Assembly: GCA_046199005.1 (NCBI GenBank)
Contig: CP176050.1
Location: 124,001-188,000, forward strand
Direction of reading: 5' to 3'
DNA length: 64,000 bases
Source: Ascidiimonas sp046199005
GTDB taxonomy: Bacteria > Bacteroidota > Bacteroidia > Flavobacteriales > Flavobacteriaceae
Shown: positions 26,906 to 35,588 of the stretch, in pieces
How positions within the stretch are numbered: the stretch's first letter is position 1
Layout of the letters: each line of letters begins with the position of its first letter
The notes under the pieces: generated by a model
The model's input: the letters and a program-made list of their open reading frames with translations, nothing else
Databases searched by the model: none
What the model was told of the DNA's origin: nothing
Translations under genes and position numbers: made by a program

Positions 26906-27862
26906 ATGTTGAAAAAAATCTTTTTTTTACTACTGTTTATTCTCATGCACCTCTTATTTGCTCAACAAGAAGATATAAACCAGATTAGCGAGAAGGCATG
27001 TGAATGTATAGAAGAAGTAGATAGCAACTTACCAATAGAAGAACGAACCGAAGAAGTTAACAGCTGTATCAGGTCTCAAATTATTGCTAGCCAGGCAAAA
27101 GATTTAATGCGGAAGATGGTGAAGAGAGCGAATGATACCATTGCAAGTATTGAAAATATAGAAGCAACAGATTCTCTGGTAGTTAATGAAAATGATACAT
27201 TAGTTATCGAAACCGATAAAAACTTTAAAGAGTTGCAGAATTACCTTTTAGAAAATTGTCCTGCTACCAAGAAGTTACTGATGACAGACGATCAGAAGCT
27301 TACGAACTCAGTATCCGACAACAAAAAAGCGATGGCCTTTTATAAAAAAGGAAGTGAGTTCTTTAGCCAGCAAAAATATGCGCAAGCACTTGTTCAATTT
27401 GCCAAGGCAGTAAAAAAAGATCGCAACTTTGCTTTCGCTTGGGATAATATGGGTATATGTCACAGAAGGCTGGGCAACTATGAATCTGCCATTGAATGTT
27501 ACCAGACTTCGTTAAAATTAGACCCCAATGGCAGAGTACCTTTAATGAATATGGCAGTTGCTTATGAACTTCTTCAAGATTACGAGAAGGCCGCATCAAC
27601 GTATGATCGTTTTAAAGAAATACATAAAGGAGATCCTGAAGGACCTTATGGCGCAGGTAGAATGTATTTTCAATTAGGCGACTACGAAAAAGCAGTCGAC
27701 AACATGTTTGAGGCCTATCTGGGTTACCGCGAAATAGAATCTCCTTATATTTCAGATGCCGAAAAAAATATTGGTTTCTTTTACGAAGAACTTAAGAAAA
27801 TAGGCAAGCTCGACATATTACTGGATATTGCAAAAAAGTATAATATTGAAATTAACGATTAG
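26906..27862 (+). CDS. Secreted tetratricopeptide-repeat protein
   Basis: The protein has 318 residues from the ATG at 26906, which opens a signal peptide (MLKKIFFLLLFILMHLLFAQ). An ATG at 26879 overlapping the dut stop is an alternative. The N-terminal third has paired cysteines (ACECIEEV, SCIRSQ, ENCPATKK). Residues about 140-290 carry tetratricopeptide repeats (KAMAFYKKGSEFFSQQKYAQALVQF, AWDNMGICHRRLGNYESAIECY). TPR proteins act as scaffolds; no enzyme motif is visible. Its gene abuts the nucleotidyltransferase gene with no gap, and a second TPR protein follows, so all may share one envelope process. Confidence 0.82.
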   Translation: MLKKIFFLLLFILMHLLFAQQEDINQISEKACECIEEVDSNLPIEERTEEVNSCIRSQIIASQAKDLMRKMVKRANDTIASIENIEATDSLVVNENDTLVIETDKNFKELQNYLLENCPATKKLLMTDDQKLTNSVSDNKKAMAFYKKGSEFFSQQKYAQALVQFAKAVKKDRNFAFAWDNMGICHRRLGNYESAIECYQTSLKLDPNGRVPLMNMAVAYELLQDYEKAASTYDRFKEIHKGDPEGPYGAGRMYFQLGDYEKAVDNMFEAYLGYREIESPYISDAEKNIGFFYEELKKIGKLDILLDIAKKYNIEIND

Positions 27863-28873
27863 ATGAAAATAATAGTACCTATGGCCGGACGCGGTTCTCG
27901 CTTACGACCGCATACACTCACCGTTCCAAAACCTCTCATACCCATTGCCGGAAAGCCAATAGTACATAGATTGGTAGAAGATATTGCCAATGTTCTCAAA
28001 CAAGACCTTGATGAAATCGCCTTTATCATTCATGAAGATTTTGGAGAAGCCGTAGAGAAAAATTTGATAGCTATTGCTAATAGCCTCGATGCAAAAGGCA
28101 CTATTTACTATCAGGATAAACCGCTTGGAACAGGACATGCCATTATGTGTGCAGCGGCATCGCTCTCAGGACCCTGTGTAATCGCTTATGCCGATACGCT
28201 TTTTAAAGCAGACTTTGATCTTGACGCTTCCGCAGACAGCGTGATCTGGGTAAAACAAGTGGAAAATCCCGAAGCGTATGGTGTAGTTCAGCTAAATCAA
28301 GACCACGAAATAGAAGGTTTGGTAGAAAAACCCAAAGAAAAAGTATCTGACCTTGCCGTTATTGGGATCTATTATTTCAAGAAAGCAGAAGATTTAAAAG
28401 AAGAGCTTACCTACGTACTGGAAAATCAGATTATTCACGGAGGCGAATATCAGATAAACGATGGAATAAAAGGGATGATGATGAAGGGGAAAAAATTTGT
28501 TCCCGGAAAAGTATCTGAATGGATGGACTGTGGAAATAAAAACGTTACGGTAGAAACAAACGGTCGAATGCTTGATTTTCTTCATAACGAAGGAGTCACT
28601 TTGATCTCTGAAGAGGTAAAGATGGAAAACTCCAGGATCATTCCCCCTTGTTATATAGGCGAACAGGTACAACTTAAAAATGCCACAGTAGGGCCTCATG
28701 TTTCTATAGGTGACGGCTGTATCATAGAGAATACAAAAGTTAAAAACAGCCTAATTCAAACCTATACTACCATAAAAAACGCTAATTTAGATAATGCAAT
28801 GATTGGTAATCACGCATTTTTTGATGGAAACTTTACCAGTATCAGTATAGGTGATTATTCGGTTTTGGAATAA
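27863..28873 (+). CDS. Sugar-phosphate nucleotidyltransferase
   Basis: This 336-residue protein opens with the nucleotide-binding motif MAGRGSRLRPHTLTVPKPLIPIAGKP, of the RmlA/GlmU-type sugar nucleotidyltransferases, which join a sugar 1-phosphate to a nucleoside triphosphate. Residues about 240-335 look like a left-handed beta-helix of the hexapeptide type (ENSRIIPPCYIGEQVQLKNA, VSIGDGCIIENTKV). The sugar is not clear; glucose 1-phosphate or N-acetylglucosamine 1-phosphate are candidates. It starts one base after the TPR gene stop and is followed by another TPR gene, which suggests a role in envelope polysaccharide or lipopolysaccharide synthesis. Confidence 0.88.
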   Translation: MKIIVPMAGRGSRLRPHTLTVPKPLIPIAGKPIVHRLVEDIANVLKQDLDEIAFIIHEDFGEAVEKNLIAIANSLDAKGTIYYQDKPLGTGHAIMCAAASLSGPCVIAYADTLFKADFDLDASADSVIWVKQVENPEAYGVVQLNQDHEIEGLVEKPKEKVSDLAVIGIYYFKKAEDLKEELTYVLENQIIHGGEYQINDGIKGMMMKGKKFVPGKVSEWMDCGNKNVTVETNGRMLDFLHNEGVTLISEEVKMENSRIIPPCYIGEQVQLKNATVGPHVSIGDGCIIENTKVKNSLIQTYTTIKNANLDNAMIGNHAFFDGNFTSISIGDYSVLE

Positions 28874-28907
28874 TTGTTGAAGTGAAAAAGAAAAAATAGA
28901 CACGATC

Positions 28908-29852
28908 TTGAACTCAAGAAGAGTAATTCTGGCGGTATTTTTTGTGTTGTTGGTTCAACATGAGGTTTGCTATGCTCAGGAAATAAGCCCTAATGCTTCC
29001 GTTTTCACCGAAGAATATACAGATGAATTTCAGGAAAACTTTTTCGAGGCACTCAAGCAATACGCTATCGAAAACTATGAAAAAGCGATCACAGCGCTCG
29101 AAGAATGCAAAAAGCTGAAGCCTGATTATGCAGTAATAGACTTTGAGCTAAGTAAGAACTATCTGAAACTACGGCAATATTTCAAGGCAGAAGACTATAT
29201 GTTGCAAGCATTAAACGCCGAGCCAAACAACTTATGGTATTTGGACGGGCTCTTTACTGTATACGAAGCTCAAAATAACACAAGAAAAGCTATAGAGGTG
29301 GCAACACAGCTTGCCGACAAGAATAACAGATATAAAGAAAATCTTGTACTGCTTTATATGAGAAATGGAGATTATGACGAATCGTTAAAGCTACTTGATG
29401 AGTTAGACCAGGAATTAGGGATCACAACGCGAAGAAGAAATCAACGCATTCGTATATTGGCTATGAAAAACTACGATAGCCAGGTAGAAAATGAAGTTGA
29501 GGAAAATAACAGTAGTAAAAAGGTGTCTATAGAAAACCCTTTAGAAACCATTAGGAATGACATAAAAGAACTTTCAAAACTATCAGACTATAAAAGTATA
29601 GAGAAGTTAACTGAAGAAGCTCTTGAGACGTATCCTGCGCAGGCAGAATTTTATTTTGCAAACGGATTAGCAAAAAATAAGCTTAAAAAACATAAAGACG
29701 CAATTTCTTCGCTTGAAATGGCGTTAGAATTTTTAATAGATGATACGGACTTGGAAAATCAGATCTATGAACAAATGATTTTAGCATATACCGCACTCGG
29801 CAACACAAAAAAAGCGGAAGAATATAATAGAAAATCTAAGAAAGGATTATAG
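28908..29852 (+). CDS. Secreted tetratricopeptide-repeat protein
   Basis: This 314-residue protein has a signal peptide (LAVFFVLLVQHEVCYAQ) and two blocks of tetratricopeptide helices (about residues 40-150 and 205-310). Typical units are ALKQYAIENYEKAITALEEC and FYFANGLAKNKLKKHKDAISS. The start codon is TTG at 28908. It lies 34 bases after the nucleotidyltransferase gene and 11 bases before a DUF4292 lipoprotein gene. A scaffold role in outer-membrane biogenesis is plausible from the neighbours but is inference. Confidence 0.85.
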   Translation: MNSRRVILAVFFVLLVQHEVCYAQEISPNASVFTEEYTDEFQENFFEALKQYAIENYEKAITALEECKKLKPDYAVIDFELSKNYLKLRQYFKAEDYMLQALNAEPNNLWYLDGLFTVYEAQNNTRKAIEVATQLADKNNRYKENLVLLYMRNGDYDESLKLLDELDQELGITTRRRNQRIRILAMKNYDSQVENEVEENNSSKKVSIENPLETIRNDIKELSKLSDYKSIEKLTEEALETYPAQAEFYFANGLAKNKLKKHKDAISSLEMALEFLIDDTDLENQIYEQMILAYTALGNTKKAEEYNRKSKKGL

Positions 29853-29863
29853 TAATATAATTA

Positions 29864-30649
29864 ATGAGGATATCTGGGACAATAGTAAAATGGCTTCTTC
29901 TAACCGTAGTTTATTTCGGATTAGCAGGTTGTGGGAGCAACAAAGTGCTTACCATAGGTAGCGCGGATAAAAAAATGTCTGCGAAAGCTATTGTGAAAAA
30001 TCATTATGTAAATGAACTTAATTTTAAAACCATTAGGGGTAGAATAAAAGTTGAGTACGATGACGGGGATACTTCGCAAAGTTTCGGACTTAGTTTCCGG
30101 ATGGAAAAAGACAAGGCCATATGGATGAGCGCAACACTTTCTGTAGTAAAGGTTCTAATCACACCGGAAAGGGTTAGTTTTTACAATAAATTAGAGAATA
30201 ATTATTTTGACGGGGATTTTAGTTTTATAAGCAATATGTTAGGTGCTGAACTCGATTTTGAGAAAGTGCAGAATCTGTTGTTAGGACAGGCGATCTTTAA
30301 TTTAAAAAAGGAAAATTTCAAAGCTGCCGTTGCAGATAATAATTATGAATTAAAGCCTACCAAAGATTATACGTTGTTTAAGAGGTTATTTCTTCTTGAA
30401 CCCAGAAATTATAAAATGTCACTGCAACAAATCTCCCAACCGGAAGAAAATCGTATTCTCAACGTAAATTACAAAACCTATCAAAAAGTTGGAGATCGTG
30501 TTTTTCCTGACAAAATCCTGGTAACAGCGCTCGAAGAAAGTAGGGAAGTGAGAATTGCATTGGAATATCGTAATGTAGAGTTTGATCAAAAAGTTTCCTT
30601 TCCCTATTCTATACCCAAAGGATATAAAGAGATTGCACTCAATAAATGA
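29864..30649 (+). CDS. DUF4292 outer-membrane lipoprotein (LolB-like fold expected)
   Basis: This 261-residue protein has a lipoprotein signal with the cysteine in LAGCGS, about residue 23. The body includes IRGRIKVEYDDGDTSQSFGLSFRMEKDKAIWMS, a pattern of the DUF4292 family, and ends with a beta-rich section (VFPDKILVTALEES). The family's strand pattern resembles LolA/LolB lipoprotein carriers, but the function is not established. It follows the TPR gene and overlaps the EnvC-like gene by four bases, so it is part of the same operon. Confidence 0.82.
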   Translation: MRISGTIVKWLLLTVVYFGLAGCGSNKVLTIGSADKKMSAKAIVKNHYVNELNFKTIRGRIKVEYDDGDTSQSFGLSFRMEKDKAIWMSATLSVVKVLITPERVSFYNKLENNYFDGDFSFISNMLGAELDFEKVQNLLLGQAIFNLKKENFKAAVADNNYELKPTKDYTLFKRLFLLEPRNYKMSLQQISQPEENRILNVNYKTYQKVGDRVFPDKILVTALEESREVRIALEYRNVEFDQKVSFPYSIPKGYKEIALNK

Positions 30650-31878
30650 CATTCAACCCTACATACAGGCGTTTTTTAGGGGCGTTATTGGTCTTTTTTG
30701 TGATTATGACCCCTGTGTGTTCTCAAGATGCTGAAAAAGCAGCATTGGAAGCGAAACGAACGCGATTGCAAAATGAGATCAAACAGATTAATTCATTATT
30801 AACTAAAGAGATCAGAGAGCGGCGTTCGGTTATTGATCAGGTAGAAGAGATCGATCAGAAAATAAGAGTTCGAAAAGAGCTTATCAGAGTCACTAATCAA
30901 GAAGCCAATCTTATCAATAGGCAACTTAATAACAATATTCGAAAAATAGATCGTTTACGAAAAGAGTTGAGTGCTTTAAAAGAAGATTATGCAGAGATGA
31001 TACGTAAGTCTTACCAAAGCAAATCTGGTCAAAACAGGTTGATGTTTATCCTTTCTTCCGAAAATTTCTTTCAGGCTTACAAGAGGCTTCAGTATATGAA
31101 GCAGTATACTGCGTATCGAAAGGAACAGGGTGAGAAAATAGAAGAGAAGGCAGCAGAGCTGCAAGAGCTTAATAAGGGCTTGATCGTGCAGCGCAAAGAA
31201 AAGGAAGCACTCGCTAAGAACAATCGGTTAGAGCAAAGAAAACTTCAAAGAGAAAAAGAGATTCAGCGGGATTTATTGGTAACTATCCGAAATAACGAGA
31301 GTCAATATAAGAAGCAACTCAATCGTAAACAAAAACAAGCCAGAGCACTTGATCGCCAAATTGAAGCACTAATTCGGGAGGCCATTGCGGAATCTAATAA
31401 AAAGGCAGGAAAAAGCACCAAAGCGAACACTTTTGCGCTTACACCAGAGGCAAAAGTACTTGCCAGTAATTTTGAATCGAACAAAGGAAAACTTATATGG
31501 CCCGTCGATAAGGGCGTAAAAAGTAAAGGATACGGGGAGTATGCAGATCCGGTGTATCCAGGTGTAAAACACTACAACAATGGGGTAACAATTGCTACTG
31601 AAAAAGGTGCAAGTGTACGATCTGTTTTTGAAGGAGAGGTTTCTGCAATCATAGCAGTACCAAATGGGAATAAAGCAATTCAGGTCAGGCACGGAAATTA
31701 CATTACCACCTATTACAACATATCTAAAGTGTTTGTAAAAAAAGGACAAAAAGTAAACTCCAAAGATGCACTTGGGGAGATTTTTACCAGTCCTTCTTCC
31801 GGTAAAACAGAATTAAAGTTCTTTCTTTATAAGGATACCAAACGTTTGAACCCAGAACAATGGGTCTACCGGATGTAA
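30646..31878 (+). CDS. EnvC-like murein hydrolase activator (coiled coil plus degenerate M23 domain)
   Basis: This 410-residue protein has a signal peptide (cleavage near SQ-DAEK), a long coiled coil (residues about 25-250), and a C-terminal LytM/M23 domain (about 285-405). True M23 peptidases bind zinc through an HxxxD motif and an HxH motif. Here the equivalent segments read KHYNNGVTI and GNYITTYYNIS, so the metal-binding Asp and the last His are missing. That is the pattern of EnvC, which activates amidases at the division site instead of cutting peptidoglycan. It ends the envelope cluster. A small real activity cannot be excluded without testing. Confidence 0.85.
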   Translation: MTFNPTYRRFLGALLVFFVIMTPVCSQDAEKAALEAKRTRLQNEIKQINSLLTKEIRERRSVIDQVEEIDQKIRVRKELIRVTNQEANLINRQLNNNIRKIDRLRKELSALKEDYAEMIRKSYQSKSGQNRLMFILSSENFFQAYKRLQYMKQYTAYRKEQGEKIEEKAAELQELNKGLIVQRKEKEALAKNNRLEQRKLQREKEIQRDLLVTIRNNESQYKKQLNRKQKQARALDRQIEALIREAIAESNKKAGKSTKANTFALTPEAKVLASNFESNKGKLIWPVDKGVKSKGYGEYADPVYPGVKHYNNGVTIATEKGASVRSVFEGEVSAIIAVPNGNKAIQVRHGNYITTYYNISKVFVKKGQKVNSKDALGEIFTSPSSGKTELKFFLYKDTKRLNPEQWVYRM

Positions 31879-31980
31879 TTAAAATTCAAGTTTCGTACTG
31901 TGCGCAAAATAAGTTAGTTATATTAGGAATATTCTTAATTAATTATTAAGTTAGACCTACATCATAATTAAACAAGAGTC

Positions 31981-32163
31981 ATGAAAAAAAAGAATTTTAA
32001 GAGTTTATCTCTCAAGAAAAAAACAGTAGCAAATCTAAAGGAAGTAAAGGGTGGTGTTGGCTTGAGATCAGCAATAATCTCGGTAACCAGTGAAGACACC
32101 GATTGTTCAGTCAATGTTTGTAATTCAGGACAGTGGGGATGTGTGTCCTACACCTGTCCATAA
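31981..32163 (+). CDS. KGG-leader RiPP (lanthipeptide-like) precursor A
   Basis: This 60-residue peptide has a basic leader of the form MKKKxFKxLSLKKxTVxNLxEVKGG ending at Gly24-Gly25, the mark of Bacteroidota class I lanthipeptide-type precursors cleaved by a peptidase-containing ABC exporter. The 35-residue core has four cysteines (42, 47, 54, 59) in the pattern C-x4-C-x6-C-x4-C, with Ser and Thr nearby that could be dehydrated. The sister gene at 32310 shares leader and cysteine spacing. No LanB, LanC, radical-SAM or exporter gene lies in the window, so any enzymes must be elsewhere. Product structure is unknown. Confidence 0.8.
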   Translation: MKKKNFKSLSLKKKTVANLKEVKGGVGLRSAIISVTSEDTDCSVNVCNSGQWGCVSYTCP

Positions 32164-32309
32164 ATTAACAAGATAACTCTAAATTAGAAGTCTCGGAATT
32201 TAAAAATTGAAATCCATGGCTAGATTCATGAATTTCGACTTTTCTTTTTAGGAATTTTCTTCACAGATGATTAGGTTTATACTCGAATTAATTTAATCAA
32301 TAATTTATT

Positions 32310-32507
32310 ATGAAGAAAAAAAGTTTTAAGGGATTATCCCTAAAGAAGCAAACCGTAACGAATCTTACAGAAGTAAAAGGAGGAAGAGATGCATCTGGGT
32401 TTCTTTCCTGCATTGAGCCGGTAAAAACATTAGATGCTGGATGCTCAAATCACATGTGTGATTCGAGATTGGGTGGATGTCCTACTTATTACTGTCCGAG
32501 ATACTAA
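32310..32507 (+). CDS. KGG-leader RiPP (lanthipeptide-like) precursor B
   Basis: This 65-residue peptide is a paralogue of the one at 31981. The leader is nearly the same and ends at Gly24-Gly25. The 40-residue core has Cys34 plus Cys45, Cys50, Cys57 and Cys62, the last four in the same C-x4-C-x6-C-x4-C pattern; S follows the first, S two residues after the second, G precedes the third, Y lies between the last two, and P follows the last, as in peptide A. Core residues outside these positions differ, which suggests selection on the cysteine frame. A pair of T-tailed hairpins lies just downstream. Confidence 0.8.
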   Translation: MKKKSFKGLSLKKQTVTNLTEVKGGRDASGFLSCIEPVKTLDAGCSNHMCDSRLGGCPTYYCPRY

Positions 32508-32531
32508 TCTTAGCGTATTTATAATGAAAAG

Positions 32532-32588
32532 ATCCTTCTGAAATAAGAAGGATGCGTTTTGTACCGGGTCTTTGTGACCCGGTTTTTA
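32532..32588. terminator. Two hairpins between the peptide genes and the convergent thioesterase gene
   Basis: ATCCTTCT (32532-32539) pairs with AGAAGGAT (32546-32553), and ACCGGGTC (32563-32570) pairs with GACCCGGT (32575-32582) followed by five T. They end the plus-strand peptide transcript; the second overlaps the end of the thioesterase transcript region. Confidence 0.8.
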
Positions 32589-33107
32589 ATTTTCGGTATT
32601 TGTAAACAGCGCTTTAAGCTCTGTGGCTTCGTCAGGTTTCATTTTTCCTGCCAGTACTAGACTTAATTGCTTCCGTCTCAGGGCAGCCGCAAATCTTTCT
32701 TTTTCCAGATCGCTTTCTGGCTTTAGCACAGGTACCTCAATCGGCATTCCAGTATCGTCTACGGCCACAAAGGTGTAAATGGCTTCATTTGCCTTTGTTT
32801 TAGAACCTGAAACTCTGTCTTCTACCCATACATCTATAAAAATCTCCATAGAAGTCTTAAAAGCGCGGGAAACAGTTGCTTCAACTGTAACAACGCTTCC
32901 AAGAGGTATCGCACGATTAAAAGCTACATGGTTAACAGAGGCTGTTACTACGATTCTTCTGGAATGTCTGCGTGCAGCAATACTTGCAGCACGATCCATT
33001 CTGGCAAGCAATTCTCCTCCAAATAAATTATTTAGAGGATTTGTTTCACTGGGAAGTACCAGATCTGTCATAAAAGTTCTTGAATCCGATGGCGTTTTCG
33101 ACTGCAT
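32586..33107 (-). CDS. Acyl-CoA thioesterase, hotdog fold
   Basis: This 173-residue protein has the hotdog acyl-CoA hydrolase pattern of the YciA/ACOT group: NPLNNLFGGELLARMDRAA with the catalytic Asn/Asp region near residues 23-38, then VVTASVNHVAFNRAIPLG, and later KANEAIYTFVAVD. It would release CoA from acyl-CoA in the cytoplasm. The C-terminal 45 residues are charged and helical. A good promoter lies just upstream on the minus strand. It is a single-gene unit, convergent with the peptide genes. Confidence 0.9.
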   Translation of the reverse strand: MQSKTPSDSRTFMTDLVLPSETNPLNNLFGGELLARMDRAASIAARRHSRRIVVTASVNHVAFNRAIPLGSVVTVEATVSRAFKTSMEIFIDVWVEDRVSGSKTKANEAIYTFVAVDDTGMPIEVPVLKPESDLEKERFAAALRRKQLSLVLAGKMKPDEATELKALFTNTEN

Positions 33108-33122
33108 AAATTAAATTTTTCG

Positions 33123-33152
33123 CAAAGATAAGTGGAGCGATTAAATAACAAC
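33123..33152 (-). promoter_or_regulatory. Probable promoter of the thioesterase gene
   Basis: On the minus strand GTTG (33152-33149) is followed after 18 bases by TATCTTTG (33130-33123), matching the Bacteroidota TTG/TAnnTTTG pattern. It lies about 15 bases before the start codon. Confidence 0.7.
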
Positions 33153-33312
33153 CCACGAATCGATTATTTATTGGCACCTCTAAAGGGTCTAATATCCTAA
33201 GGCTTACCTGAAAATTAAACGTTTGTTTCAAAGAAACGCCTTATGGGCTCGCCCTGGGCTAGTTTACGAAAAAATTGGAAAATAGATAATGCACAGAGAG
33301 TGCTATAGTCAA

Positions 33313-34254
33313 TTAGTTATCTTTTGATACAAAAAGCCATGCTTCAGGAGATTCAGTTCTCTTGATCTTTCTCAGAAACTGTAATGCTTCCGGAACATTA
33401 GAAAAGCTTGCGTAGGAAACCTGATGAAGCCCATATCGATTCACCCCGATACGTTCAGCTTCAAATCCTTTCTCCTTAAGCTGCCGTACTTTTCGATCAG
33501 CATTAGATGCTATTCGGAACGCACCGGCCACAATATGGTATTTTGAAATTTCTTTTACAACATTTAGATGTACAGAAGGTAACAAGACGGGATCAGTATC
33601 AAAAAAGGTAGCACGTTGGATGGTTTGTTCTACGCGTTCTACAGCCTTTTCCTCCGCAATTTGTAATTGCTGATCACGATAATCTTTAAAGAAAATATAT
33701 CCGGTAGCACCAATTGCAAGCGTGAGTAATGTAACAGCCGCATATTTGAGATAAGGTCTGGACGCTCTGCGTTCAGGGGTAAAAAGTACTGGCACCTTTT
33801 CTTCCAACTCCTGTACCTCTTCTTTGAGAACTTCGCGATTGATAGCAGGTGATACGAAAGAGCTAAGCCCAAAAGAGGGCGTATGATAGTTTAAGTGGTA
33901 AGAAGGTTCAAACTGAATACTGCCTTCTTCGTTATGGTGAAAAGCACCTATATTTTTCAGGACAATCTCCTCATTTTTGGCAAGCTGTGCTTTCCAGAAG
34001 TGAACAAGACTTTGAAGTTTGGTAATGGCATCTTCATAGTCTATGCTTTCAACATCGGCGATGTACCTGGCTAGCAAACCATCATTGTTCTGCAATTGTT
34101 CATTAAAAGAAATACTCTTGGAAGGTGGATAGAAAGCATTGGTGGTCTTATGAACCGTCGAAGGTTTTCGATGTGTTAAGAAAGCACCAAAATCAGGTAT
34201 AACAACACACTGATAACGATACAACAGGTCACTTATATAATTCTCTACCCTCAT
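33313..34254 (-). CDS. HU-CCDC81 and SPOR domain protein
   Basis: This protein of 313 residues starts at the ATG at 34254 (MRVENYISDLLYRY); a GTG two codons earlier is a weaker choice. Residues 1-130 match the bacterial HU-CCDC81 domain (VVIPDFGAFLTHRKPS, SISFNEQLQNNDGLLARYIAD), a DNA-bending HU-like fold. A membrane helix follows near residues 172-190 (YAAVTLLTLAIGATGYIFF), and the C-terminal 80 residues form a SPOR domain that binds denuded peptidoglycan at division sites. The protein would sit in the inner membrane with its HU part inside and its SPOR part outside, possibly linking chromosome and septum. It is divergent from dprA. Confidence 0.87.
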   Translation of the reverse strand: MRVENYISDLLYRYQCVVIPDFGAFLTHRKPSTVHKTTNAFYPPSKSISFNEQLQNNDGLLARYIADVESIDYEDAITKLQSLVHFWKAQLAKNEEIVLKNIGAFHHNEEGSIQFEPSYHLNYHTPSFGLSSFVSPAINREVLKEEVQELEEKVPVLFTPERRASRPYLKYAAVTLLTLAIGATGYIFFKDYRDQQLQIAEEKAVERVEQTIQRATFFDTDPVLLPSVHLNVVKEISKYHIVAGAFRIASNADRKVRQLKEKGFEAERIGVNRYGLHQVSYASFSNVPEALQFLRKIKRTESPEAWLFVSKDN

Positions 34255-34475
34255 TGCCACAAATATTGTAAAATTTTAATGTGGGAAAAAGAAGGTTGCT
34301 AAAATTTTATTAACAGATAATCGGCTTTTTTTTAACCGTCTAGTTTACAAGAACTAACCAGAGCGTTATTAGATTCCAAACTGGGTATTCCAGTATTTTG
34401 AAAGAAAAAACATACAAAAATTAAAGTCTTATTTGATGAAAAATTTATCTTTACCAGCAATACGTGTTGATCTGT

Positions 34476-35585
34476 ATGAATTACAATGACCTCAAAGCAA
34501 CGATTGCGCTACAGACTATTCCAAATATTGGAGATATCAATGCAAAGCGGCTCATTAAAAAGTGTGGAAGCCCCGAAGGTGTATTTAAGGAGAAAAGGAA
34601 AAATCTATTAAAAATCGACGGGATTGGCACGTATACACTCGAACATCTTTTCGATCCGGTCTATCAGGCAAAAGCAGACGAAGAAATACGTTTTATTGAG
34701 GCTAATAAAATTGAGTACCTGTTTTTTACAGATGAAAACTATCCATCAAGACTTAAGTACTGTATGGATAGCCCCATCCTTCTTTTTAGTCGTGGAAATA
34801 TTGACCTGAGATCTAGAAAAGTAATAAGCATAGTTGGTACCAGAAAAGTTACAGGACATGGTATAGATTTCTGCGAGCGTCTGTTAGAAGAGCTTCTTCC
34901 CTTAAACCCGGTGATTGTTAGCGGATTTGCCTATGGAGTAGATATTACTGCGCAAAAAACTGCCGAACGTCTTGGAATGCAAACAATAGGATGTTTGGCC
35001 CATGGTCTTAATCAGATGTATCCAAAGGTGCATACGCCTTATGTTAAAAGGATCGAAAAGAACGGAGGTTTTTTAACCGAATTTCATAGTACCAGCAATC
35101 CAGATCGTGAAAATTTTTTAAAACGAAACCGGATAATTGCAGGAATTTCGGAAGCGACAATCGTCATTGAATCCGCCGAAAAAGGAGGTAGTTTAGTAAC
35201 TGCTGCAATAGCAAACTCATATAACCGAGAGGTATTTGCGGTGCCCGGAAGATCAGAAGATAAATTTAGTACTGGCTGTAATAATCTTATCAAATCGCAA
35301 AAGGCACATATGCTTACATCGGCTGCCGATCTTATTTATATCTTGGGATGGGATATCGAAGCTCCTGCAATGGCCGAACCTTCCATCCAGAAGCAGCTCT
35401 TCGAAGAACTTACCAGTGATGAGCAAACGGTATATGATTTTCTCTTGAAAAACGGAAAAGAGCTCATGGATCTCATAGCTTTAGAATGTAAGCTGCCTAT
35501 TCATCAGGTCTCAAGTTTGTTGTTGAGCATGGAATTAAAAGGGGTTATAAGACCTTTGCCAGGCAAGCTATTTGAAGCTGTCTAG
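34476..35585 (+). CDS. dprA: DNA-processing protein A
   Basis: This 369-residue protein loads RecA on incoming single-stranded DNA during transformation. It has an N-terminal helix-hairpin-helix-like part (ALQTIPNIGDINAKRLIK), a Rossmann core (VGTRKVTGHG, VSGFAYGVDITAQKTA) with the family motif RENFLKRNRIIAGIS, and a C-terminal winged-helix region. The ATG at 34476 is preferred over a GTG four codons earlier because family members begin with this MN-D-L pattern. The recA gene lies about 5 kb away. DprA is widespread even in strains not known to take up DNA. The gene converges with trpS after 3 bases. Confidence 0.95.
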   Translation: MNYNDLKATIALQTIPNIGDINAKRLIKKCGSPEGVFKEKRKNLLKIDGIGTYTLEHLFDPVYQAKADEEIRFIEANKIEYLFFTDENYPSRLKYCMDSPILLFSRGNIDLRSRKVISIVGTRKVTGHGIDFCERLLEELLPLNPVIVSGFAYGVDITAQKTAERLGMQTIGCLAHGLNQMYPKVHTPYVKRIEKNGGFLTEFHSTSNPDRENFLKRNRIIAGISEATIVIESAEKGGSLVTAAIANSYNREVFAVPGRSEDKFSTGCNNLIKSQKAHMLTSAADLIYILGWDIEAPAMAEPSIQKQLFEELTSDEQTVYDFLLKNGKELMDLIALECKLPIHQVSSLLLSMELKGVIRPLPGKLFEAV

Positions 35586-35588
35586 CAC

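Noticed and set aside
30646..31878. Active M23 zinc endopeptidase
   Set aside because: Two of the expected metal ligands are replaced, which points to an activator and not an enzyme.
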